64,000 nt of DNA from Tetrahymena thermophila SB210. Lineage: Eukaryota > Ciliophora > Oligohymenophorea > Hymenostomatida > Tetrahymenidae. Made by a program: the position numbers and the translations under genes. The notes beneath the pieces were generated by a model, which saw nothing but the letters and a program-made list of their open reading frames with translations, did not search any database and had not been told where the DNA came from. The stretch lies in assembly GCF_000189635.1 (NCBI RefSeq), contig NW_002476199.1, positions 208,173-272,172 of the forward strand, read 5' to 3'. Positions 39,401-52,826 of this stretch are shown piece by piece (within the stretch, counting starts at the first letter, position 1; every line of letters begins with the position of its first letter).

Positions 39401-41512
39401 TAAGGAGTTGAAATGGAAGATTAATGCAGATTTTATATAAATTTATCAAACTTAAGAGAAATCTTTTCTAAGGAAGATGATTCTAAGTATTAGACTCATT
39501 AAGAGTCTAAAAAGTATTATTATTAAGATCCTCAAGAATTAAATGAAGTAAAGCTACAAATGTTGAGATATAACTTAGAAACTTTATTCAAAAAATTTAA
39601 ACCTCTTCTAAGTATTGATATTGAGAAGAAATGTCTTGTAGTAGAACAAAATTTTTCTGGATATAGTGTATAAATTTAGACACCTTTGCACCCAAAAGGA
39701 ATAGTTACAAAATTAAATTTTTATTCCGCTAATTCAAGCAATTTTACACTTCCATCATCTAAAAATAGCTCTGAAAGCTAAAAGAATTTGAAAAATATGC
39801 TTGTAGTCGAGTATCCTGCTGAAGAATTGTTTCTTTAAAAGGAAAATAAAAAATTAGAAGAAATGGAAGAAAATTTTGTAATATTATAAAAATTTGTGTA
39901 TATATCTCTAGGTAATAAATAAGGAATGCTAGCTACATTACTAAATACGAATACTTAGTAGTTGTAATTTAATTTTAAATCTATTGATTAACTAGTAGAC
40001 GTCTCTCACTATGTAGTTGTAGAGCCCATTATTCAAGACTATGGCCCGTATTTTGAATCTGAGGACACTTAAATAGCCTTAAGTATACTCTGTGAAAATT
40101 TAGTTTCTATGTGGAAATACGATGGCAAAAATCTCACTTATGATAAAAAAGGTAAGTTTTTTTTAATTTATTTTTTGTTCAAAATTAAATATAAAATAAT
40201 TATTTAATAATAAATAGATAAATGGAGTCTAAAAAATGAAATAGAAATACCAGACTAGGGAAAAAAACAATTATAGTACTAAATAATTCAATAGCCTTCA
40301 AATGACTTTAGTATAATATAGAAAAAAGAAGCTTGGATAGAAATTTATGAGGATGATAATCTAGATTATTAGATAAATAAAAAAGAATTACTTGACAAGA
40401 TTGATGAAAGTCATGAAAGTGAAGATGAGTCTAAATAAGAAAAAATGCCCTTCAATAAACATCATTAAAAACCTATTTAATCTTCATTTTCTCATAATGA
40501 AAAAGCAAATCATTCTAATCTGCCAAGTAAAAAGTTCCAAGTTGTAAATAAATATGAGGAAGAAGATTTTGAATTAGAATACGAAGATGGAAAAAATCAA
40601 AAATTAGATAAAAGCCCAACTCATACTTAAAGCTAAGAAATTCAATCAAAAAATTCAAGTAGAATTCCTTCAAAGCATGAATCAAGCTAGGATGTAAATG
40701 AAAATTAATCTAATGCATTTCAAAAATAGTAAAAAATAGAATAAAGGTAAAGAAGCATAGATGATTAAAATAAAGTAGAAAAAGAAAACATTTAAATGTC
40801 TTAAAAAAATTCATAAAAAGAAAAAGAAGACAATTCTAAAATTTAGCAACAAAACAACATCCCTCAACACTAATAATTAGATTTAGAATAGAAAAATCAA
40901 TAATAGAGATAAAATTCTTTTTTAAATGAAACTAATGGGGGAGAAAGCTCCAAAAATACAAGATAAAAAAATCTCTCAAACTAATTTGCTAGACCTCAGT
41001 CATCAAAAAAACAAATGGATATAAGAAATAATCTATCTAAAGGAAGTCCTCAAAATAATCTAGAAGATTAAAATATCCTTAATTTTGATACTAATAAGTA
41101 AATTATTTTAACCAATGACTTGTAAAATTAAGAAGAATAATAAGATGATGATGACGAACAAGAAATATATCAATAAGATTAAATAAATAACAAAGAAAGA
41201 AAAAGTAGTGTTATTTAGAAAACCAATGATTAAAGTAAAAACTAAGATCATAAGAATAATTAAAAAAATAACGTTAATAATGATTATGAGTAAAGAGATA
41301 GTGCAATAAGCGAATTTAAATAACAAGGAGAAAATTGTAACAAAAAAGCTCAGAACAGAGAAAGACCTGATGCGACCTACTCAAAGTCAAGAAACAACTC
41401 TTTAAAAATTCAATAAGAATAAATGAAAAATAACTATTCATTAAATATTTCCTAAGAAAAAGAAGGAGATGTAGAATATATCGATATCAATGATACATAA
41501 CAAATAGAATGA
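36456..41512 (+). CDS. Kinesin-light-chain-like TPR protein with very long disordered tail
   Basis: Six exons (36456-36532, 36570-36742, 36840-37191, 37247-37646, 37694-40151, 40218-41512) total 4,755 nt, or 1,584 residues. The N-terminal 330 residues are helical repeats with TPR signatures: YNNLSCYFRKCKDQKRALKL, then NKSAILSEMGRHQEAIKCAK, then LGIAYHNLATEEQYF, then VKEYLGDNHPLT. The last is the LG-x-x-HP-x-T motif seen in kinesin-light-chain-like TPRs. A disordered linker follows. Around residues 930-1190 there is a more ordered block (RMCCVFDENTYNLIIAFQDI to ISLGNKQGMLATLLNTN) of unknown fold. The last 400 residues are acidic and Gln/Asn-rich. The first intron is only 37 nt. The protein is likely an adaptor or scaffold; no orthologue is named. 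Confidence 0.8.
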
Positions 41513-42462
41513 ATGAAATGAATGAGTTTTAATTTATTTAATTCGAAATCAATACAATTAGTCTCCTAATTTTTTGAGAATATTTGTTAACATGTAAATT
41601 TCATAAAGAATTTGTTATCTAATAAATTAATCTCCAGTAAGCTAAATAAATTATTTTTAAATGAGTTTTTTTTTCCTATTTGTGTATGTATGTATTTACT
41701 ATATTGAGAGAAGTATTAAAATGTTATTTCTTTATTCAAAATTTATCAGTATATTTTCATAAAAAACTACATGAAAAAATAAATGGTATTTTCTAAAATT
41801 CTTAATTTATAGCCAATGATAATTTTATATAGTATACCTATCTTCTTTTAGATTGTATTTCAAATTAAGTAATAGTTACTTTTTAAATTTATTTCAAAAA
41901 GTGTTAAAATTATTTTTTAAAATTAAATTATCTTTTTCATAGTTATACACAATTATTAAAATATTTCAATTAATAATTAAACAAAAAGCTGATTATATCA
42001 ATAATTAATTGGTCATCTAGTAAATTTATTTATAAACTAATAAAGTGTTTGATTGAAATTTTAAAAAGGTACCCAAAAAAATAGATAGAATAACATATTA
42101 TTGTTTATGTTAATTTATGCATCATCAAAAAGTTAGATTCATATTTTTAAATGAATAAATTATTAAGTTAAGATCTTATTAAATTCTAAAAAGGTAATTA
42201 AATAGAGAATGCTAACTTTATTGAGTAAAATATTAGAAAGAAAGTATAATTGTGTTTAAAATAAAAGTAGTAAGTTAGAATATAGAATTATTTTACAATT
42301 AAAAATGATTAAACTAGTAGAATGTAATTCTAATTGAAATTATTCAAATTTATATTTAATATTTTTTATATTTTAAAATTTAATTTATTTTTATATTTTA
42401 TTTTATTGTAAATATTTAAAATAATAAATTAATTTATTGAATTTAATCTAATTGAAAATCAA
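41513..42462. other. Convergent intergenic region
   Basis: Lies between the stop of a + strand gene and the stop of a - strand gene, so it should hold both 3' UTRs and transcription ends. It is AT-rich with a short GTAT run near 41688. No ORF was seen. Confidence 0.5.
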
Positions 42463-45400
42463 TCAATAATAATCATCCCAATCATCATAATTATTTTATA
42501 TTTAAATTTAATTATTATTTGCTTTTACATCTTTTTAATTCTGACTGTTATTATCAAAGTGCTGCTGCTGCTATTGCTGTAGCTATTATTATTTTTACAT
42601 ATTTCCTCTAACTTAAATTTTGAAAAAATCTTTCACCTCATCAAAAAGATTTGTATTTTAGTAAGAAATGTTTTAACTTTAATTTTAAATATTTTTATTT
42701 TCGTTTTTATATTGATCATTTATTACTTTATTGTCATTTTTTTATGCTTATTATTTTTATTATTTATCACCATCTTTTGGATCCAAGTCATCATTTTAGC
42801 AGGTTACTTTTACAGGAACTAAAACTTATTTATTATTTTATTTAGTCTCATTTAGATTTGGAGGTTAGTTTGTCACTTTGTAATTCCTTGGATTAGTGAC
42901 TGGATTCCAAAATTCATCAGAAAATACATCTCTTTGCCTTAAAATAGGTTTTTCTTTTTTCTTATGGTGAATATTTTAGTTTTTGTTAACCATAACTATC
43001 ATTAACTCGCTTTACTTGTTATCATTTTCGTTAGTTTTCTGATTATGATTTTATTAGGATGTTTCTTCTTCTACCATGTATAATCTTTCTTTAAGAGGAC
43101 TTGTAGTAGGTTTGTAGTTAGGATCTTTCATACAATTCCAATCATAATTTTAATCATTATTTTTTGTTTATGTACCACTTCTGTTACTTTCAATCGGTTA
43201 GTCTTATTCTGTATACTGTTAACTATTGTTTTATTGTAATTAATTTTCTATATCATCAATGTTGTCTATTTAATTAATTTCATCTGATTTATTTTATAAT
43301 TATTGAAGGCTGCATTTTTCTTATTCAGGCTCTTTATTATTTTGCAAAACTGAGGAAGTTTTTTCTTCAATAATTTTGATAATTTCATCAACTTTTTTGA
43401 TTTAAGAAAATATTTCAATTTCAACATCATCCTTATCAAAAGAATTATCAAAATCATGATATTCGATTGTTGGTGCATTTTATTCAGTCTCTTTAATATA
43501 TGCTTTATTTTATTGTAATTTTTATGTATTATGATCTATAAATTTATCTTGAACCTGTTATTAAATTTATTATTTTATTGGGATAAGTTCTTGTTAATTT
43601 TAATTTTCTATATTTTTTGTATTTTTTTCATTTGAGTCTTATTTGTTAGAATTTTTTTTCAAGTGTTAGTTTTTAGGGGAATTTTCAATTTAATTTTATT
43701 CTAAAACTTTTGTAAATTAGCTTTTTTAATTGTTTGACAGGTTTTTATTTTGGGGAAACGAATTATCATTAATTTATTAATTAAATTAATATGATGATAT
43801 TTCTTATTTCGGATTAATTATTTATTATTAAATTTTATTTGTTTTATTTTTTAATGGAGAAAGAGATTTAGGCTTATCTTAAATTAAAATTTTATTATTT
43901 TCCACATCTATATCTAACTTTTTAATTTCTTGATCAGTATTCATCTCAATATTTTTAGAATCTTTACTTATTTTGCTCATGAATAGATTATCATCTTCAA
44001 TATTTTTAGGTTCTTTTTGCAATATTATCTTATATGAATCTATATCAATATTTTCAATTTCATTCAAATCATCATCTTGCATTTCTTTATTTAAGTTGAA
44101 ATCGTATAATTACTTAAAATAAGCATTAATTTAAGGCTTTTACTCTTTCATTTATGTATCTTAATCATTAATATTATTACATTTTAGCAACTCAACATTT
44201 TTTTACACCGACTTTTATCCACTTTAAGGTTTTGGAATATTCCCATATTTTTTTGGAGAGCATGAGTTTTGATTACTATTCTAAGAGCTATTTGGACGAA
44301 GTAAAGATGAGTGTTACATTTGTTAAATATTTTCCTATTATAATTTATTATTATTTTATTTTTACTACTCTTTATGTGCATTAAAAGTATCTTATTTGCT
44401 TAACTAGTTTTTTTATGTATCAATTTTAGTTTCTAACTATTCTTCTAGTATAATATTTGATTATTCTTGCTAATTTACATTTTTATTTTTAGTATTTGCT
44501 TCTTCTTTATAATCCTAAATATATTCTTAGTTTTACTCTTTATTATTTTCAGTTTTTAATTTAAAATTCGATAGATTTGAAAGTAAATGATTAGATTTCA
44601 AAGATGAACTATTCTGGTTTGACAGAGCTGTTAATTAATTTTACTATTCAGTCTCAATCTCGTCTTCTCTAATTAATAGTAAAAATAATAATAATAACTT
44701 ATGACTAATATAATTTACATAGTATTCGAGAGTTTAGAACTTCTTTTTCGAATTATTTTTATTTTTTTCTGCTCTGGAGGAAAAAATTAAGTGGTGCTCT
44801 CTTTTTTGTTATCATCTGGCTTTATTTTAGGAGATTTAATAGAAGCTAAACTCCATTCTGATTAATCTTTTTCCTTTTTAATAAAAAGTTAATTTAATGA
44901 AAAAGTAATATTTTAATTTACATTCATAGTTGTAACTCTTTGGTTTTTACTGTAGTTTTTTGCAAAAGAAGGATAAAAGTCTTGATCTTTACTTTAAATT
45001 TATTCGAATTATGAATTATTTTAAATCTCATATTCTTGCTTTTTAATATATATATTAGGCTCATAATAATTGCAAGTTAGAGTTGTTTTATTTAACTTAT
45101 CAATTTAATTATCTACAATATTTCCTTTCTTGTTACTTTCAGCATAGAAATTTAATGTTTAAGAAGGATTCCCAGAATCAAAGCTTATATTTTTCTATCT
45201 TTTATATTTTCTGGAACGTGCACTTATACTGCTATGTCTAGGTGTGATAGTCGATATAGTTTGATTGTGTGGTGTTGCAATACTATTATATTAATTTTAA
45301 TTGCCTTGATCTCTCTCTGTAACTATCGAAGGTCTTTTTGTATGAATACTAGTTTGTGGAACTGTTTAAGAGACATTTTGATTGTAATTTTTTTGACTTT

Positions 45401-46443
45401 GCTAGTCATCATTTCCATAATTTTAATTGCTATACCTAAAATTCTTTCTAGCTACTTCAGTTTAAGAGTTTTTGTTAGCATTTTAGCCATTAGTTTCGAC
45501 AATACTCTTATCATTTTTAGGCTTTATTACATTTTTATTTTCTTAATTTTCTTATAACACTTTAGATACTTCTGGATTAATAACTGTTTTGATAACCCTG
45601 TTTACACATCTTCCAAAAAAGTGATTTTGATATTAGTCCAATACTATTTCTTAAGACTTTTTAGAATTTTCAGAGGATTTTTTGGATATTTCTTGGGAGT
45701 AAGGATTATCTATCATTTATCTCTTACCAGGTTCTTCATCTAAATTGCAAGTTTTATTCAAAATTTAATTATTTTGCCTAGTAGATGAAGCAGATTAATT
45801 TCTTTTTTTATAAATATCTACTCTTCTTTTTATTGTTAGCTTTGCAGGATCAGAGGTAGTAAATGAGATATTTTATTAACTTAAATATTCATTTTAATTA
45901 GATGGTATTTACTTTTACTATTAATTGATTAATAAATGCTCTTTCCTTGCTGAATCGTAAATAGAAGAAAGAGCAAAGGTAAATAGCTAATATAATTGAG
46001 CTGTTTCCAATATTAAAGTTAACTGTCTTTTCATTTTTGTTTTATACTCAAAAGTAATATAATAACCCCATGATTTCTAGTTTTCCTAAGTAGCTGAATG
46101 AATTTATAGAATCTCCTAAATTTAAAAATAAATACATATTAAAAGTCTCTTCATTAAGAGAAAATAATAGTGAGAATCATCTAAAAATTTTATTGAATAA
46201 CAGCTTTAATTTATAATTTATTATGATATTAATCAATTATGGTAATAAATTTACGGAAAATAAAACAATTTTATGATATTTGTTAAAATCTAACTTTGAA
46301 GGAGCACGTTCAATTTATTTATTCTCGAGATCAATTTTAAAATATATCGACTTATCAATTTAATCAGGCTGTTTTGATTGCTTTCTCACATATCCTTCTA
46401 CTTGCAGAGGACCCTTATTATAATAAAGATGGTAAATCATCAT
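42463..46443 (-). CDS. PH-domain protein with long Gln/Asn-rich tail
   Basis: Exons on the - strand are 46443-46255, 46115-44719 and 44668-42463, giving 3,792 nt and 1,263 residues. Residues 8-125 read as a PH domain. It opens with a first strand (GPLQVEGYVRKQSK), continues with KSIYFKIDLENKQIERAP, FNKYHKIVLF and WGYYITFEYK, and closes with a C-terminal helix (LETAQLYQLFTFALSSIYDS). PH domains bind phosphoinositides or proteins at membranes. The rest is low-complexity: Ser/Thr-rich with many Arg to about residue 460, then Gln/Asn/Glu/Lys-rich, with a near-pure Gln run close to the C-terminus. The 63-codon first exon is separated by a 139-nt intron; without it the PH domain would lose its first strands, which supports the join. 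An internal ATG at 46034 is the alternative start. Confidence 0.75.
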
Positions 46444-47344
46444 GCGAAACTAATAAAAAATGAGTAAGATAATTTTTTTTTAATTACTGTATATTCTTTG
46501 TCAATCAAAAATGCTGACTGTAGCTAGCTCATTTCTTTATGCCAACAAGCTTTTAGATAATTTAGAGTTGACTTATGAATATTTTTATAATACCTAATTA
46601 TCTATTTTTTAGATATTATTGTCAATAAAAATTGCGTGGCTTAAATTTAATTAACTTTGATTAAAATAATTAACGTGAATTTACATTAATAATTGAAAAA
46701 ATCAAAAGCCAATAAATAATATTTGTTAACTTTGAAGGATGTAATGTTATTTGATATTTACTATTCATCTAATAATTACAGAAATATAAGTAAGTATATT
46801 AAACATTATAAATTTTAAAGCAATAAAATGTAATATCCAACTTTTTTTCACTCTTAATTGCCTTGCATATTAGATTACATTTTAAATATTTTTACAATTT
46901 TTTATTAAATCTATTCTATTATTTTGTTAAAAAGATAACACTATTAATCTAACACAAATATGAATTGTTCTTTTTTATTTCATATTTCTTTTATCTTCTT
47001 GTTTGTATAAATAAAATTTGAAATTACTTTTTACTTATTTAATAATATTTTAAGAAAGTATCATTAAAATGAGCAATTTTCTCAATTAATATTATATTTT
47101 ACTAATTATATAATGCTTTATTCTTACTATAAATCATCTTAAAATATTATTATCAAGTTAATTTACTTTTTTAAAACTAACTTATTAACAGGTAATAATA
47201 GTAATTATTTTTATGATTGAAAAATTAATCATAGATTGGATGTTTTCATTTAAAGGAATAATAATTTGTTTCTTAGTTTATAATTGAAAAATTTACTAAC
47301 TAAATTTTAATTAAAAAAAAAGCTTTAGATAAAGATTTTAGGTT
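46444..47344. other. Divergent intergenic (promoter) region
   Basis: Separates the - strand PH gene from the + strand TBC gene, so both promoters should lie here. It is AT-rich. A 49-residue ORF at 46511-46660 (+) reads acceptably but has no support as a gene. Confidence 0.45.
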
Positions 47345-48918
47345 ATGGCCGCAAAAGCTGCATTTAAAAAAAAGTAAGAAGAAGAATACGATTATGATCA
47401 GTATGGCTTTTATCTTCCTCTTTCAAAAATTAGCATGTAAAGTGATAAAAAAGAACTGAAAAAAGTTAATGCGAGAGTTGAGAAATGGAGAAAAATGCTA
47501 CCAAATATTGAATAGCTAATTTAAAGTAAAAATGAGAAATTAAAAACTAGAATTAGAAAAGGAATTCCTGATGGAATCAGACTGAAAGTTTGGCCCCACC
47601 TTGGCCAAATAGAAGCACTTAAAAAAAAATATATTAACTAGGGATATAACTACCTCATCAAGCAAGCTGACTTTCCTTATGAAACAGATATTGATGCGGA
47701 TTTGAACAGAACCTTTCCAAATCATTAACTCTTTAGAGATTAAAAAAATACTGGAATAGAATCTTTGAAAAATGTATTAAAAGCCGTCTCCTTAACTCAT
47801 GAAGATATGGGATATTGCTAAGGATTAAATTTCATAGCAGCTGTATATTATTAGATTAGATTTATTTGTTTATTTATTTATTTTTAGAATGATTTTAAAT
47901 GGCGTTTTTGTCTACAATAAAATAAAAAAGGTCAAATATAATTTCTGATAAGCATTTTTTTAACATGAATTCAATTAAACATAATCTTCTAAATTAATTT
48001 TTAATTAATTAAATAATAGATTTTTTTAAAATTTATTCTATCTTAAAAAAGGCATTTATGATTTATATTAATGATGAAGAGTCCTATTATATGATTATAA
48101 GTCTTTTAGAAAATTATGATTGTAAAAAAATGTATGAAGATGTAGCTAGTATCAGAAAATAGTTGTTTGTGCATGACCATTTGGTAAAAAAATTTTTGCC
48201 AGATATTAGTGAACATTTCCAAAATTATGGCATTGAATCAATAACATTTGGAACAAGCTGGTATATGACTCTCTTTAGTTCTGTTTTGCCATTCTAATAT
48301 TTTTTAAGAATTATGGATATATTCTTCTTTGAAAAATGGAAAATAGTTTATAGAGTTGCTTTAGCTATGCTTAAACTTAAAAAAAAGAGACTTCTAAATG
48401 CTAAATCTTTCGAAGAAGTATTTTTAGTACTCAAAGACTTTTCAGAGTATGAAAACAATATAATTGATCAAGATAAATTCTTTAAAATTGCTTGTAAAGA
48501 TTTCATATTTTCGAAAACCTTAATTGTAGAATTGGAATAGCAATATGATGCTCTCAATCCTCCTAATGAAAATAAAAAGAAAAATAGACCTCTTCAGGCA
48601 AGAGCAAAAGAAAGTGAAAAACTGATGCTAGAAGATTAATAAAAAATATTAGAATAATAGCAATAGGCCAACATTAATTTTTCTCAAAATGAAAATATTG
48701 AAGAAAAAAAAGATTAAAACGAAAACATTTTCTAGATTTAAGAATAATAAATCGAAAATCTTACTAAGTTCCAAGTAAAGGAAAGTAGTTAGTTAAAAAA
48801 TTTAAAGTAAGAGTTACAGCTTCAACATAAACCCTCAAGCGAGTCTAATGGAAACCTTTCTCCCTCATATACTAATGAAAATAAAGAATAATTTACTATT
48901 CCTAAATTATATGAATGA
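47345..48918 (+). CDS. TBC-domain Rab GTPase-activating protein
   Basis: Exons 47345-47842 and 48052-48918 give 454 residues. The TBC domain spans about residues 70-300 and carries both catalytic fingers: the arginine finger motif in DIDADLNRTFPNH and the glutamine finger in GYCQGLNFIAA. After the intron the domain continues as FMIYINDEESYYMIISLLE, with the expected helices to MDIFFFEKW. The first motif of the domain (IRKGIPDGIRLKVWPHLG) corresponds to the usual R-x-G-I-P-x-x-x-R-x-x-x-W block. TBC proteins speed GTP hydrolysis by Rab GTPases and so control vesicle traffic. The C-terminal 130 residues are Gln/Glu-rich and probably disordered. The 209-nt intron removes an intronic stretch that can look coding. 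The Rab substrate cannot be deduced. Confidence 0.9.
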
Positions 48919-49394
48919 TTGCTTTATTATCTTAATTTAAATATTAACTTATTTTAAATAATTAAAAAAACTCTTAATTTATTTAAGCTATATCATTTGA
49001 TTTTATTTTTTTATATATTAATATTATTATTATTATATCACCATCAATCAATATCTTATAAAAAATATAATAGTTTAAAATATTTTTATTATCTTATTTA
49101 ATTTTAATATTATATATATATATATAGCACCCTGAGTTACTGCATATTTTCAAGGCAGCATACAAATAGAATACATAGTATCTTTTATAAAAATTAAAAA
49201 ACTTTTACAATTAATTACTTACTTAATATTTGAAAAACAAAACTATATATAATATAATTTTTGTAAAATATGTACATAAAATATATTTAATTAAATTATA
49301 AACTTTAAATTTAGTTTAATTATTATTATTTTTTTTTTGAAAAATGGTAAATAGGAAGGAAGGTAGGGGTAGTAATTTAAATATAACAAAATTT
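48919..49394. other. Convergent intergenic region
   Basis: Lies between the 3' ends of the TBC gene (+) and the ankyrin gene (-). It contains an ATT run near 49022 and a short TA dinucleotide run near 49113-49127. No gene was seen. Confidence 0.55.
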
Positions 49395-52300
49395 TCAAGC
49401 AGTAATCATATTGGCTAATATCATTCTTTTCTTAGATCTAGTTAATGTTTTTTAAGCTATTTTTCTTGGTATAACTTAATATGTTGGATCTATATCAAAA
49501 ATATTTTTAAGTTCTTCTGACTGGCTGTTTAAAAATCTATTTTAAATAAAATTATTTATAATCAAAAGAATAAAAATTAAATAAACTACTTGAAATCGGA
49601 GAAATCAATTGTACTTTTAATTGTGTAGTTGAGAGGAATTTATATTTTAACTGGAAAACCTTCATTTTAAAATAGGGTTTTAACTTCCTTTATTTATTAG
49701 AAAAATGTTTAGCTTATTTTATCAAATTTATAAGTTAATCTAGTCAGCTATATACATTTAATATAAGTAATAATTTAATTGAGAATTCTTACATCTTTAT
49801 TAAGAAATTCGTTTAGTCTTGACAAAATAGGGTTCGTTCTTTCTAAAACTTGTAAAACAGGCAAAAATTACTTTTTTAAAAAATAAATATTAGCTTTAGA
49901 AGATATTATTAAGTTTACTTTGAAATGTATGGGATAATCTTTAGACATCCATAAACTAAATGTAGTTTTTTTTATTTCTTTTTCCTTGGAATGAGAAGTT
50001 TATATTTATTTTTTATTATTATTTTTGACTGCATCATTGTTAATAGATGCTGACCTTACAATGTGAGGATTATTGCTTGATTCTTTATGATTAAAAAGAG
50101 ATTTTTGGTAGATGTCATTATTTTCATATATGCTTTCACCCATCTCTGATTTATTTTTGATGATGTACTCATAAGTAAGTTTCATATTATATCTTTTTTT
50201 AATAAAATAAGGTTAAAAAGAATACTGAAAGATTAATTTACTATTCTGCATTGTAGTTTGCTATTTTCTTCTTAATTATTTTTCCATTCCATGCTTTTGA
50301 TGGTTAGACAGTACATTATGTTACATCAAAAGAACTGTTGAAAGGCTTTGACTCTAATAAGTCTTGTATAATTTTTTTCTTTTCTTCAGTATCAAGCTAC
50401 TCTTGAGGGTCTGTGATGGTTTTATTTGATTTGTTAACTAGATACAACTATTAGTTTTTAAATAGCAGACTCATATTTCTTCTTTTACATTTTAAATTAT
50501 TGAATCCAACCAAAGTAGTGTCCAGCCTAAAATTTGTCCCTATTTTCCAAAATCTAAATGTGTCAGATGGAGCAAAGTACCCAAGAAATGGTATCATACT
50601 CTCAAAATGCCATTTTATTTCTATGTAGCAATCTGGTAGTGATGGAAGCAAAGTATTTAATTAAATTAATTACTCAGTAATTTTTTTCTTCTTTGACTGG
50701 TATATATATTCAAATAATGTTGTAGTAAGTTTGACATTTTTCTATTTTTTAAAAACAACAAAGATAAAAATTAATAAATTATTGTTTGGTTAAATTTACA
50801 AAAAATATAGCTTCATCAAGTGGAGACCACCCTTCTTTGTTTCTAATTCGCGGATTTCCTCCATTCTAAAGTAAATATTTAAAGATATCAAAATATTTGT
50901 CTTATTTTAAGGCGAGTTTAGTAGCTAAGTAAAGCAGAGTGTTACCGTTTGAATCAGGAATATTTTTTTATTAATTAGAAAATCCTTAAATAAGTTTCTT
51001 TAAAGAAAGAATGTCATTTTAAAAAATTAAATTGATTATTTCTTGCTAATTTTGGAAAAAGACAGTTATACTATTAGAATTTAGTATCTTATTAGGTGTT
51101 TAAGGAAAGCTTTTCAAATCATCTCTTTCTGCATGATGTAATATTTAAGAAATATCTTTTTCATTTATAACTGAATTTGTTTACTCAGTATCTTTTTTTT
51201 AATTACAAAACTAATAATCTGCTAGCTACTAATTGTCTAACATTTTGTTATGCAATCTAAATGCATCCAAATCAGAATTAGCTTTTAGAATTGGAAGGCT
51301 GCTGTTCTTTTAAAAAAAATCACTTTCATTAATATTTTTTTAATCTTCTATTGGTGAGTGAAAAAATGAATTATTATTATTATTATTTGTATATTCTTGT
51401 AATTTATGTTATTATCTTGGTGGAGTTACAGGATTCTTTTTAACTATAAAAGTATTTGAATTTAAGATAGAGTGGTTTTATATATTTTAAGTGTGTTCTT
51501 ATTCTTATTCTTGTTCAAAAGAATTATTTGAAACTTCAATCACATTTTATTTTTATTAAATATTAAAGTCATCATTTATAATTTCAATCTCTTGATTATT
51601 TTCTGTTTATATGTCACCACCAGCAGCACAATATTCTTTTTATGGAAAAAGGGAAACAGAATCATTATTCATAAAGAGTGTGACAGGTTCAGATTGATAT
51701 CTATTGTTTTCTTATCTTGTCATATTATTATTTTTAGCTATATATAAAAGATGTATTTGCTGTTCATTCTGAACTTCTATTCTCGAAATATTTGGAGGAG
51801 AGGGACTAACATCTTCTTTAATATTTTCTTCTGATTAATTAAATTTTCTTCCTCTTACTTACGAGTTTTACATTTATTAAGTTTTATCCTCCTATTAACA
51901 ATTTGTAGAATTCCTTTTATTTTAACTATTACAACCTTTAATCAATTAGATTTAATTAGTGATTTAATCATCTAATTTTGCTGATTCATGCAATAACTAT
52001 TACTCATTTTTTTATTTGTTGTTTTTGAGCATACTTTCTTGGACTCCTTTAGTTTAGCATATATTATTTAAAATCTTATTTTATATTTTTTGTTATTTAC
52101 TTTAAAACTACTACTTCTACACATCATCTGATCCCTAAATATCTATTATGTTTTCCAAACTACCTTATTTGTGGCTTTGATTAGAGTTTTAAATATTCTT
52201 ATTATTACAGTTTTAATTTAATATATTTTATTTGCTCTGTGAATTAATTATTTCTTCCTAAAGCTCGTAATCAAATTTATTTATCTTCATTACAATCATT

Positions 52301-52734
52301 TCAGTTTTTGAATTTGAAATATTTGACTTATTTGTATTATATTAAGTATTGTGTTCAATCTCCTTTTTTATACTCAACTATTATTACTTATTATCATTAA
52401 AAAACTCCAAGCTCTAATGCTAACTATAGGAAAAGGCTTGGTGATTTTAAAATTCATTTATTTATTAGCTATCATTACTGTTTTAAAAATTTGAATAGGA
52501 TTTGTTTTTTTGAAGATTAAAAACTCTTATACTGTTATTGAAATAGTTATTTCTATCCGAATAGCGCTTCATATCTAGCGATTGTAAGTTTGCAGCAATA
52601 CCATTTTCGTTACTGTCTTCAGTTATTACGAAATCGCTATCATCAAATAATGTATTTTTATCTTATTTACTAGATATAGACTAATTCTTTAAATAATTTT
52701 TCTATGCTACCTATGCTAATGATTTAAAAAACAT
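49395..52734 (-). CDS. ANKRD13-like ankyrin plus GPCR-chaperone-domain protein
   Basis: Exons on the - strand are 52734-50800, 50741-50242, 50192-49919, 49870-49793, 49747-49590 and 49536-49395, giving 3,087 nt and 1,028 residues. The first 540 residues are disordered and Gln/Asn/Ser-rich. Ankyrin repeats lie at about 560-660 (DSNGNTLLYLATKLAL, YLLQNGGNPRIRNKEGWSP). The GPCR-chaperone domain follows: LPDCYIEIKWHFESMIPFLG, SDTFRFWKIGTNFRLDTTL, GFNNLKCKRRNMSLLFKN, AWNGKIIKK, and near the C-terminus PIHFKQFLPVLQVLERTNP and GFPVKIQIPL. These line up in order with animal ANKRD13 proteins, which bind ubiquitinated cargo and act in receptor trafficking. The long N-terminal extension is not found in animal ANKRD13. 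No ubiquitin-interacting motif is evident at the short C-terminus. Confidence 0.85.
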
Positions 52735-52826
52735 TTAAAATTTGGATGCAAAATATGTAAAGGTATTTATTTGGATTTATTAAAATAATTTAAGGACTAA
52801 GTGATTAAAATATTTAAAAGTAAAAT

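Noticed and set aside
41108..41326. Hydrophobic 72-residue ORF on the - strand resembling a membrane protein
   Set aside because: It is the antisense of the Gln/Asn/Asp-rich tail of the + strand TPR gene; antisense of such codons always looks hydrophobic.
45234..45557. 107-residue Ile/Leu-rich ORF on the + strand
   Set aside because: Antisense shadow of the disordered part of the - strand PH-domain gene.
46511..46660. 49-residue + strand ORF in the divergent promoter region
   Set aside because: Too short, without a homologue, intron or neighbouring exon; it could easily arise by chance when only TGA is a stop.
47880..47935. Possible small extra exon in the TBC gene
   Set aside because: Joining exon 1 directly to the exon at 48052 restores the expected TBC sequence after the Gln finger; including this piece would insert unrelated residues.
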